Source of the DNA: Planctomycetota bacterium
Lineage (GTDB): Bacteria > Planctomycetota > Planctomycetia > Isosphaerales > Isosphaeraceae
Length of the DNA stretch: 35,041 bases
Reading direction: 5' to 3'
Assembly (NCBI GenBank): GCA_021777845.1
Contig: JAJYDB010000011.1
Location: forward strand, 1 to 35,041
A program made the position numbers and the translations under genes. The notes beneath the pieces are model-generated. The model made no database searches. It was given only the letters and a program-made list of their open reading frames with translations, and was not told the DNA's origin. Positions 25,473-32,300 of this stretch are shown here, one piece after another. The first letter of the stretch is position 1; every line of letters begins with the position of its first letter.

Positions 25473-25868
25473 GTGCCCGTCCAAATGGAACTCTCGCGCA
25501 TCATCATCAACGAAAACCTCGACCAACAGATTATCTATCTGAAGGAGTTCGAGGGCGAACGCAAGTTCCCGATCGTCATCGGCATGTTCGAGGCGACCAG
25601 CATCGACCGCCGCGTGAAAGGCCAGTCCGCCCCGCGTCCGCTCACGCACGACTTGCTCGCGAATACCATCGACGTGCTCGGCGGCGAGGTCCAAGACGTC
25701 CTCATCAGTGAGCTGCGAGATCATACCTACTTCGCGAAACTGCGTATCCGTCACGAGGGCGAGTTGGTCGAGGTCGACTCGCGCCCGAGCGACGCGATCG
25801 CGGTCGCGGTCACGGTCGACGCGCCGATTTACGTCGCCGAGGACATCCTCGACGAAAATTGCCAGTGA
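25473..25868 (+). CDS. Bifunctional nuclease family protein (DUF151)
   Basis: A 131-residue protein of the DUF151/BFN-like family. A plant member has both DNase and RNase activity; bacterial members are hardly studied. The family blocks are visible: ELSRIIINENLDQQIIYLKE, FPIVIGMFEATSIDR, RPLTHDLLANTIDVLG, TYFAKLRI and the acidic EVDSRPSDAIAVAVTVDAPI. The protein is a single domain with no extension. The start is the GTG at 25473, with GGAG upstream, slightly far. It lies between valS and tRNA-Ser on the same strand; the 55-base gap to the tRNA suggests a shared transcript. Confidence 0.9.
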   Translation: MPVQMELSRIIINENLDQQIIYLKEFEGERKFPIVIGMFEATSIDRRVKGQSAPRPLTHDLLANTIDVLGGEVQDVLISELRDHTYFAKLRIRHEGELVEVDSRPSDAIAVAVTVDAPIYVAEDILDENCQ

Positions 25869-25923
25869 ACCGGCGAGCCCGAGTCGGCGTCTCGATCCTA
25901 CAGCGACAGCCTCGATAGAATAC

Positions 25924-26010
25924 GGAGGGGTGCCAGAGTGGTCGATTGGGACGGTCTTGAAAACCGTTGAAGGGTCACACCTTCCGTGGGTTCGAATCCC
26001 ACCCCCTCCG
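25924..26010 (+). tRNA. tRNA-Ser (anticodon UGA)
   Basis: An 87-base class II tRNA. The acceptor stem GGAGGGG/CCCCTCC is perfect, the anticodon loop CTTGAAA gives TGA at 25958-25960 (reads UCA and related serine codons), and the variable arm GAAGG/CCTTC encloses six bases. The T loop is TTCGAAT. Discriminator G is at 26010 and no CCA is encoded, unlike the tRNA-Sec gene in this window. Confidence 0.96.
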
Positions 26011-26596
26011 CTTCGTTCGTTATCGACAGTGACCGACCTGATGCGTCGAAACCCTTGTTCTCCAGAAGTTCAAGCTCGATCCACAAATCTTCGCATAGCG
26101 AGTCGTTCATATCAGTGGATCTACTGAAAGTCGACGGTTCGCGACCGTTTCGGGCCGCTCGAAATCCGGTGCGGGCGGCCGCGAGAGGGAGTGCCGCGCG
26201 ATCTCGGATCGGATGAACCGCTCGGCCTTGAATCGACGCGCCGCAACGGCTTTCCGCGACGACCTCGACGGCCCACCGTGGGGTCGGCCCGTGTTTCGGG
26301 CCTAGGCAAAGCCGCGCGTGGACGTGCTCGCGCGCGATCTCCCGCTCGAATTCGGCGAATTCGGCGGGCTTGTCGGCCATCGCGCGACCCGACGGCGTCG
26401 TCAGACAGCGTCACGGACCAATCCTGATACTCGCGATCGCCCCACCTTTCGGCATCGGACTGAGCCTCGAACGCGAGCGGGGTCGCGATGCCCAACATGC
26501 TCGTTATGCTCCCTCGGCAAGAGAGGGAGTGGTGGGCATCGTCGCGCTCGCCTGCGTGGTTCGCTCGGCCCGTGGACCGTAAAGCCGGCAGGAGAA
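26011..26596 (-). pseudogene. Gene-poor stretch with a possibly broken minus-strand ORF
   Basis: No intact gene is convincing in these 586 bases. On the minus strand a frame from an ATG at 26498 (MLGIATPLAFEAQSDAERWG, then DREYQDWSVTLSDDAVG), with GGAG about 11 bases upstream, looks protein-like. The protein-like signal then appears to continue in a different frame from an ATG at 26380 (MADKPAEFAEFEREIAREH, HARLCLGPKHGPTPRW). A third piece starts MNDSLCEDLWIELELLENKG near 26110. The pattern suits a decayed or frameshifted gene. The second frame runs on into the antisense of tRNA-Ser, which is an artefact. The family is not recognised. Confidence 0.25.
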
Positions 26597-26635
26597 ATTT
26601 GGAGCGCCGCCCGCGTGCTCAGGGGCGCTCCAAAT
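26597..26635 (-). terminator. Intrinsic terminator overlapping the queC 3' end
   Basis: A perfect 12-pair inverted repeat: 26597-26608 (ATTTGGAGCGCC) with 26624-26635 (GGCGCTCCAAAT), loop 15 bases. Read on the minus strand, the first arm lies inside the last codons of queC, the stop codon is in the loop, and the second arm ends AAATTTC. This is the strongest terminator in the window. Confidence 0.7.
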
Positions 26636-27320
26636 ACTCCACTGGATCGACGATCCCGACGCGTTGAAAGGCCGCGAGACGTATTCGGCACGAGTCGCAA
26701 CGACCGCAGCTTTTTCCCGAACGGTCGGGGTCGTAGCAACTGTGCGTCAGGCCGTAGTCGACACCGAGGGCCAGCCCCCGACGGATGATCTCTTCCTTGT
26801 TCAGCAGCAAGAGAGGCGTATGGATGGCGAACCGCTTGGAGCCCTCGACACCCGCTTTCGTTGCGAGATTCGCCAAAGTCTCGAAGGCGCGGAGAAACTG
26901 TGGACGGCAGTCGGGATAGCCCGAATAATCGACGCAGTTTACGCCGATGAAAATATCGAAGGTGCCCAAGGCCTCGGCCCAGGCGAGCGCCAAAGACAAC
27001 ATCACCGTGTTTCGAGCCGGCACGTAAGTGACCGGAATCCCCGCGGCGATCGCCTCGTCGGTTCGATCCTTCGGGATGATGCCGGCACCCGTCAGCGCGC
27101 TGCCGCCGAACGACGCGAGGTTCACTTCAACCTCGGCGTGCCGCGCGACTCCATACGCCGCCGCCGCGCGCCGCGCCGCCGCGAGTTCAACCGCGTGCCT
27201 TTGTCCATACAGAACAGTGAGCGCGTAGACCTCGAAACCCCCGGCGACCGCTTCCGCCAAGACCGTCGTCGAGTCGAGGCCGCCGCTCAGCAGCACGACC
27301 GCTTTGTTCGCCTTCGACAT
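26619..27320 (-). CDS. queC: 7-cyano-7-deazaguanine synthase
   Basis: QueC converts 7-carboxy-7-deazaguanine to preQ0 using ATP and ammonia, on the path to queuosine in tRNA and other 7-deazaguanines. The 233-residue protein has the PP-loop [10 protein letters not shown] (10-19), [33 protein letters not shown], and the zinc site Cys195/205/208/211 in SCYD and CGRCDSC. The start is the ATG at 27320, the normal family N-terminus; the frame runs further upstream without homology. No queD, queE or queF is adjacent, so the gene stands alone. It is divergent from the CNNM-type gene, and its own terminator overlaps its final codons. Confidence 0.95.
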   Translation of the reverse strand: MSKANKAVVLLSGGLDSTTVLAEAVAGGFEVYALTVLYGQRHAVELAAARRAAAAYGVARHAEVEVNLASFGGSALTGAGIIPKDRTDEAIAAGIPVTYVPARNTVMLSLALAWAEALGTFDIFIGVNCVDYSGYPDCRPQFLRAFETLANLATKAGVEGSKRFAIHTPLLLLNKEEIIRRGLALGVDYGLTHSCYDPDRSGKSCGRCDSCRIRLAAFQRVGIVDPVEYLERP

Positions 27321-27626
27321 CGCCAAACACACCTCGCCGTCGCCGCTTCGTGAGTGACTCGGCCGCGATTCTTCCCTCGCGACCAGCCGAACCACCGCCG
27401 CACCAACATCGCATTTGGAGTATACTCGAAGCATATCCGCGACGCGTCCCGCCCTTGGACGAACCGCCGGCTTGGAAAACGACCGGCAACGCGTTTCCCT
27501 CCGGCCTGTTTTGTCGTAAAATTGAGCCGCTGGCGGGGGTCGATCGCGTGCGATTGTCGTGCGCGTGAGCAGCTCGCGCACGTTTGCACTCTCGCGGTTT
27601 GTCTTTTCGAGGGCTGCGGCTCGACG
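27321..27626. other. 306-base divergent intergenic region with a palindrome
   Basis: This stretch separates queC and the CNNM-type gene. It contains the perfect 10-base palindrome GAGTATACTC at 27418-27427, whose centre gives TATACT on both strands, resembling a -10 box. No good -35 box matches it on either strand. I saw no preQ1 riboswitch. A TAAAAT near 27513 also lacks a good -35. Confidence 0.4.
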
Positions 27627-28985
27627 ATGTCGATCTGGGAGTTTCTGCTCGTCGCGGGCTTGGTCCTGGTCAACGGATTCTTCGTCGCCGCCGAGTTCGC
27701 GCTGGTTAAAGTCCGGGTGAGCCAGATCGATCAACTGGCCGATCGCGGCCACTGGGCAGCCCTGATCACCCGTCGCGCGCTCAACCGCCTCGACTCCTAT
27801 CTCTCCGCGTCGCAGTTGGGCATCACTGTCTCGAGCTTGGCACTCGGGCGCGCCATCGAGGATTGGGTCGAACCGGGCGTCCGTTCGATCCTGCACGCGT
27901 TGCACCTGCGCGGCGGCGAATTCGCCGTCGGCGCGGTCAGCCTGTCGGTGGTTCCGTTCCTCGCACTCTCGCTCGTCACCTTCGTCCACATGGCGCTCGG
28001 TGAACAGGCCCCAAAGAGCCTCGCGATCCGCTCCGCGAAACGAGTCGCGCTCTGGACCGCTCCACCGCTTGTCGCCATCTATTACTTGTTTTGGCCGGTG
28101 ATCCGCCTCCTCAACGCCGCCAGCAACTTCACGCTTTGGATCCTCGGGCTCGGGAACGTCAACCACAATGAACTCGCCCACACCGGCGAAGAATTACGGC
28201 ACATCGTCGCCGAAAGCGTCGCAGGCGGACACCTTTCGAGGAACGAGCGCGAGCTCATCGAGAACGTGCTCAGCCTTGAGGAAAAAACTGCCCGGCGAGT
28301 CATGGTGCCGCGCCCAGATATCGTTTATTTAAGCCTATCTCGCCCGCTCGACGACAATCTGCGCATCGCCCGGCAGGCCGGACACACGCGATACCCCCTC
28401 TGTGAGGACGACCTGTCTACCGTCATCGGGATGATCCACGTTAAAGATCTCTTCCGCGCGGGCTCGATTTCGAGCCGCCGCGTCGACCTGCGGGAGTGGG
28501 CCAGAAAGGTACCGTTCTTGCCCGAAACCCTGCGTCTGGACCAACTTTTGGTGGAATTCCAACACGACCGCGTTCATTTGGCGATGCTGCTCGACGAATA
28601 CGGCGGCGTGGTCGGGATGGTCAGCCTCGAGAACGTGCTGGAAGAACTTGTGGGGCCCATCCAGGACGAATTTGACCGGGAGCCGCCGCGGATCATCGCG
28701 TTCGAGAACGATACATTCGAGGTTGATGCGGCCTGTCCTCTCGACGTCCTGGCCGAAACCTGCAGCCTTGCGCTTCCTGAAACCGAAGCCGAGACCGCCG
28801 GCGGACTTGTGCTCGACCTCCTTGGCCGCATGGCGAGTGCCGGCGACGCGGTGGAGGTCGACGGGCATCGTCTCACCGTCCTCCGCGCCGACCCCACCCG
28901 GATTCGCAGGCTGCGTCTCGAACCGGTTGGTCGTAAACTGCCAACCATCCTGCCCAACGAGCCCAACGCGTCACCGCACAGCTAA
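27627..28985 (+). CDS. CNNM/CorC (HlyC)-type membrane protein
   Basis: A 452-residue protein with the order DUF21 membrane domain, two CBS domains, CorC/HlyC domain. Members transport or regulate Mg2+ (or other divalent cations) across the inner membrane; older names call them hemolysins. The DUF21 part (~1-190) shows [17 protein letters not shown] and [17 protein letters not shown], typical of the family. The CBS region (~210-335) contains [36 protein letters not shown] and [21 protein letters not shown]. The C-terminal part (~350-430) contains DEFDREPP and [10 protein letters not shown]. The start is the ATG at 27627, the family N-terminus. The nearest GAGGG is about 14 bases upstream, rather far. 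The gene is monocistronic or leads into the small gene at 29172. Confidence 0.93.
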   Translation: MSIWEFLLVAGLVLVNGFFVAAEFALVKVRVSQIDQLADRGHWAALITRRALNRLDSYLSASQLGITVSSLALGRAIEDWVEPGVRSILHALHLRGGEFAVGAVSLSVVPFLALSLVTFVHMALGEQAPKSLAIRSAKRVALWTAPPLVAIYYLFWPVIRLLNAASNFTLWILGLGNVNHNELAHTGEELRHIVAESVAGGHLSRNERELIENVLSLEEKTARRVMVPRPDIVYLSLSRPLDDNLRIARQAGHTRYPLCEDDLSTVIGMIHVKDLFRAGSISSRRVDLREWARKVPFLPETLRLDQLLVEFQHDRVHLAMLLDEYGGVVGMVSLENVLEELVGPIQDEFDREPPRIIAFENDTFEVDAACPLDVLAETCSLALPETEAETAGGLVLDLLGRMASAGDAVEVDGHRLTVLRADPTRIRRLRLEPVGRKLPTILPNEPNASPHS

Positions 28986-29171
28986 CCGTAAGCCATTCCT
29001 CCTGTTGATCTTGCGTCCACAAGTCGGGTTGCTTGGCACAAATCTCGAAAATCCCCGGACAAGCACGCAAGCGTGACGTACAGTCCTCAAGGGAGCCAAG
29101 TGTCGCTCGAACAAAAGCGGCTCGCCTGCCGAATTTCGCGACTGAGATTGGACACCAACGGAGGGACGACC

Positions 29172-29372
29172 ATGTCTTGCGAACACCCCGAGGTGAAAGT
29201 TGTACTGACCGACGAAATGATGCGGCGTTTCCGGATCGAGGCGCTCGAGTTGGGCGTGCCCGTCGAGTGGCTGGTCGCCTCGCTGATCGTCGACACGATG
29301 GATGCACTGAGCGATCCGCCCGTGGTGCCGGTGCGTCCCGCGCGCCGACCCGCCGCCCGCTGTGTTGCGTAA
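29172..29372 (+). CDS. Small ribbon-helix-helix-like protein
   Basis: A 66-residue protein. The core EVKVVLTDEMMRRFRIEALE then GVPVEWLVASLIVDTMD has the strand-helix-helix spacing of MetJ/Arc/CopG-type DNA-binding proteins, though similarity is only by pattern. A Pro/Arg-rich tail follows (VRPARRPAARCVA). The ATG at 29172 has GGAGGG seven bases upstream, one of the best ribosome sites here, so expression is likely. No toxin-like gene is next to it: the CNNM-type gene lies upstream and a convergent phosphatase 19 bases downstream. A regulator is a plausible but untested guess. Confidence 0.6.
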   Translation: MSCEHPEVKVVLTDEMMRRFRIEALELGVPVEWLVASLIVDTMDALSDPPVVPVRPARRPAARCVA

Positions 29373-29391
29373 AATCTTTGCGCAGTAGGAT

Positions 29392-30180
29392 TTACCGTGA
29401 TACAGGCGGGGCTGAAGGTTGGGTCGCGACGCGCTCGCGACGATGGCGGACGCGAGGTCCAGGCGTGATCGGGGTGAATTCATCGGGCGGGTCGTCGGAG
29501 CGATAGTCGCGGGCGATCCAGGCGCGGAAACGCGACGGCGTGTGGCTTAAACCGTTGCGGGCGAGCCACGCTCGATATTCCTCAATCGGCTCGTGCAGAT
29601 GCTCTGGGCCGCCGTAACTCACGTGTCCGTAGGCGATTGAGAATGCGCGCAACGCTTGCTCGGGAGCGAGGCCGCGCTGCGACATCAAGTACAGGACGCT
29701 CGCCAGGCCGGTCCGGTCGGCACCCGACTTGCAGTGGATGAGGAGCGGGTAGCGACAGCGATCGAAGAGGTCAAGCAAGGCGAGCAACTCGCGGCGGCCG
29801 GGGCGACGGACAGCGCTCATGGAAAAGTCAAAAAAGGCGATGTCGCGGCGTTTGAGTGCGTCCACTTCGTCGGCGTAAAACGAGTCGGACGGCGAGCCGC
29901 CGCGCAAGTTGAGAACGCTCGCCAGGTGGTCGTTGTCGATCAAGCGGTCCCAGTCGCCCCGCGGCTGAGCCGAGCGAAAGACGCGTCCAGGGTCGACTAC
30001 GTCGTGGTTGCCCTGGAAGAGCGGTCGACGCAAGGCAACCAAACCGACGACGATCGCGAGCGCGCCGCAGACCAGCGCCAACACCTTGGCCGGCCTTGAA
30101 ATATGTCGACGAGGGGGCGTCGGCCGCGGGTCGCGGTCAGGCGTTGTCGAAGTAGGATGAGCTACGGTCGCGCCGTCCAT
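29392..30180 (-). CDS. Membrane-anchored protein tyrosine/dual-specificity phosphatase
   Basis: A 262-residue protein with a short Pro/Arg-rich N-terminus, one membrane helix (~33-50, VLALVCGALAIVVGLVAL) and a phosphatase domain outside or at the membrane face. The signature HCKSGADRTG (~149-158) holds the nucleophile Cys150 and the Arg loop. Upstream blocks VFRSAQPRGDWDRL and LASVLNLRGG are typical of the bacterial tyrosine phosphatase group. Substrates are unknown. The start is the ATG at 30180, with GAGGCG upstream; a longer frame exists but adds a disordered extension. It is downstream of clpX on the same strand but separated by a strong hairpin, so probably transcribed from its own promoter. 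Confidence 0.87.
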   Translation of the reverse strand: MDGATVAHPTSTTPDRDPRPTPPRRHISRPAKVLALVCGALAIVVGLVALRRPLFQGNHDVVDPGRVFRSAQPRGDWDRLIDNDHLASVLNLRGGSPSDSFYADEVDALKRRDIAFFDFSMSAVRRPGRRELLALLDLFDRCRYPLLIHCKSGADRTGLASVLYLMSQRGLAPEQALRAFSIAYGHVSYGGPEHLHEPIEEYRAWLARNGLSHTPSRFRAWIARDYRSDDPPDEFTPITPGPRVRHRRERVATQPSAPPVSR

Positions 30181-30243
30181 AGCGTTCGCCTCGGTACCGG
30201 GAGGTCGCTCCGGGTTGAGCGGCCCCAAAACGATCCGAGCTCT

Positions 30244-30272
30244 ATCTCAATCCAAGCGCGACAACTCGTCAA
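30244..30272 (-). promoter_or_regulatory. Possible promoter of the phosphatase gene
   Basis: On the minus strand TTGACG (30272-30267), a five-of-six match, is 17 bases from TGAGAT (30249-30244), a three-of-six match. It lies between the clpX hairpin and the phosphatase start, where a promoter would be needed. Confidence 0.35.
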
Positions 30273-30302
30273 CCGCGACTTCGCGCGGTTCGGACCTCGC
30301 TC

Positions 30303-30333
30303 GGGTGGGCGATCGATTTCAATCGCCGCACCC
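30303..30333 (-). terminator. Strong hairpin after clpX
   Basis: Eleven pairs: GGGTG GGCGAT (30303-30313) with ATCGCC and CACCC (30322-30333), one bulged base at 30328 and an eight-base loop. It lies 26 bases after the clpX stop. No U-tract follows on the minus strand, so termination may be weak or need Rho. Confidence 0.5.
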
Positions 30334-30359
30334 GTGCGTCAGTCCAGGTCGCTTGCGGA

Positions 30360-31757
30360 TTAGGCGCTTTCCTTCTTACGCTCGGATGCTTTAGGCGTCG
30401 GCGGCGCGGGGGCCATCGACTCAAAAAGCGTCTTTTCCTTGCGGACAACCTCGGGTGTAACGAGGTATTTCGTTTTGTCTTTCGGCGAGCGGTCGGGCAG
30501 TTCGAACATGACGTCGAGCATCACTTCCTCGACGATCGAACGCAGGCCGCGGGCGCCGGTGTCTTTTTCTTTCGCGCGCTTCGCGATTTCGTGGAGGGCC
30601 TCGATGGTGAACTCGATACCGGTCCCTTCCATCTCGAAGAACTTTTGATACTGCTTGACGAGGGCGTTTCGCGGCTCGGTCATGATTTGGACGAGCGCCT
30701 CTTCGTCGAGCGGCATGAGCGGGCAAATGATCGGCAGACGTCCGACGAACTCGGGAATCATGCCGAATTCGAGGATATCGTCGGAGGTGACGCGGTTCAG
30801 GAGCGCGCCGAGCTCGTGGTCGTGATCGTCGTCGTGCTGCGTCGCGAAGCCGATCGTCTTGCGGCCGACTCGGCGGGCGATGATGTTGTCGAGCCCGACG
30901 AAGGTGCCGCCGCAGATGAACAGGATGTTGCTCGTGTCCATCTGGATGTACTGCTGCTCGGGATGCTTGCGTCCCCCTTGGGGAGGCACGTTCGCGATCG
31001 TCCCTTCTAGCATCTTGAGGAGCGCCTGCTGGACCCCCTCGCCGGAAACGTCGCGGGTGATCGAGACGTTGTGGTTGGTCTTGCCGATTTTATCGATCTC
31101 GTCGATGTAAATGATGCCGCGTTGGGCACTTTCGAGATCAAAGTCGGCGGCGTGGAGCAACTTCAGGAGGATGTTTTCGACGTCCTCGCCGACGTATCCG
31201 GCTTCGGTCAGCGTGGTGGCGTCGCCGATCGCGAAGGGGACGTTGAGAATCCGCGCAAGTGTCCTGGCCAGAAGGGTTTTGCCGCAGCCGGTCGGACCGA
31301 TGAGAAGGATGTTCGACTTGTCGAGTTCAACCTCGCTGTCGTTGCTTTCGCCGTGAACGAGCCGCTTGTAATGGTTGTGGACGGCGACCGAGAGGACGCG
31401 CTTGGCGCGATCCTGGCCGATGACGTAAGCGTCGAGCTGCGTTTTGATTTCGCGCGGCGTGGGGATGTCGGTGAATAGCGTCTTGGGGACGCCTCGGCGC
31501 CGCCGCTCCTCATCGAGGATCGACTGGCAAAGCTCGATACATTCGCCGCAAATATAGACGTCGTCGGGACCTTCGACGAGCGGGCCGACGTCCCGATAGC
31601 TCTTGCGGCAGAACGAGCAGAAGGCGTTCTTTTTCGCGCCGCTGCTGGTGCCGGTGGGGGGTGTCGACCCGCCTCCGGCACCGCCGCCGCCGCCGCCCGA
31701 GCGTCGTCCGCCGCCGCCGCCCGAACCGCCGCCCGTGACGTCTTTACCCGATGGCAT
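30360..31757 (-). CDS. clpX: ATP-dependent Clp protease ATP-binding subunit ClpX
   Basis: ClpX is the hexameric AAA+ unfoldase that feeds proteins to ClpP. The 465-residue protein has the zinc-binding domain (Cys47, 50, 70, 73), Walker A GPTGCGKT (154-161), pore loop GYVGED (187-192), Walker B IIYIDEID (215-222), the GRKHP loop (262-266) and TIGF (301-304), the loop that docks ClpP. These match active ClpX. Residues 9-30 before the zinc domain form a Gly/Ser-rich tract of low complexity, absent from most ClpX. The C-terminus is a Pro/Lys-rich tail. The ATG at 31757 has GAAAGGA upstream. clpP, often directly upstream, is not in the window; the 543 bases upstream hold no gene. Confidence 0.97.
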   Translation of the reverse strand: MPSGKDVTGGGSGGGGGRRSGGGGGGAGGGSTPPTGTSSGAKKNAFCSFCRKSYRDVGPLVEGPDDVYICGECIELCQSILDEERRRRGVPKTLFTDIPTPREIKTQLDAYVIGQDRAKRVLSVAVHNHYKRLVHGESNDSEVELDKSNILLIGPTGCGKTLLARTLARILNVPFAIGDATTLTEAGYVGEDVENILLKLLHAADFDLESAQRGIIYIDEIDKIGKTNHNVSITRDVSGEGVQQALLKMLEGTIANVPPQGGRKHPEQQYIQMDTSNILFICGGTFVGLDNIIARRVGRKTIGFATQHDDDHDHELGALLNRVTSDDILEFGMIPEFVGRLPIICPLMPLDEEALVQIMTEPRNALVKQYQKFFEMEGTGIEFTIEALHEIAKRAKEKDTGARGLRSIVEEVMLDVMFELPDRSPKDKTKYLVTPEVVRKEKTLFESMAPAPPTPKASERKKESA

Positions 31758-32300
31758 GACTTGTCCTTTCGACGCCCCGGCGGGCGAGCATGGCGATTAT
31801 TGCTGCGCGAACGCGGACGGACCCGTCGCGTCGCGCCGTCACAACGTTCATGAACATCTTGGCGACATGCGGCGTCGCGCGTCCAGACGGACGATCCCGA
31901 CTCCCCAAACAAATGAGAGCCCGGTACATCCGCGACCACAACTACGCGAACTCGCCCGACGCCGGTGACCAGCGTCCGCGAGCCCCCTTGCCGGGCCAAC
32001 CCATCACAGCCGACCAAGCATACCAGTTTAGTTCACGAATCCCGAACGGGCAAGGCCGCACCTAGCGGCGACAAGGAACCGGCCGCGCCTGGAAACCGCG
32101 CGCGACCTTGATACACCACGTCCTCTGCTCGGCGGAGCGTGCCGCGCCGGAGGCAAGTCAGCACTTCGCAAGTCCCCCCCGTCCGACGCGCCGGCGATCC
32201 TCGGAGGAAGCCCTGGGAGGGGAGTCCCGAGACGCAGCCCGGCGTTCCCCCCCCAGTGATCGGTCGATCGATGTTAACCTCGGGGTCGTAGCGACTTCGT
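31758..32300. other. 543-base intergenic stretch upstream of clpX
   Basis: I find no convincing gene here; frames on both strands look like shadows. It has two C-runs (near 32177 and 32249) and GACTTGC occurring twice on the minus strand near 32155-32180. No clear promoter, CIRCE-type heat-shock element or strong hairpin is visible, though the clpX promoter must lie here. Confidence 0.4.

Noticed and set aside
25916-25921. TAGAAT as the -10 box of tRNA-Ser
   Set aside because: It ends two bases before the mature tRNA, so transcription would start inside the gene, and there is no -35 box.
25898-26010. Minus-strand peptide with GVGFEPT over tRNA-Ser
   Set aside because: This peptide is the well-known false translation of the antisense of tRNA-Ser.
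25924-26010. tRNA-Ser as an integration (att) site
   Set aside because: I found no second copy of its 3' end and no integrase gene in the window.
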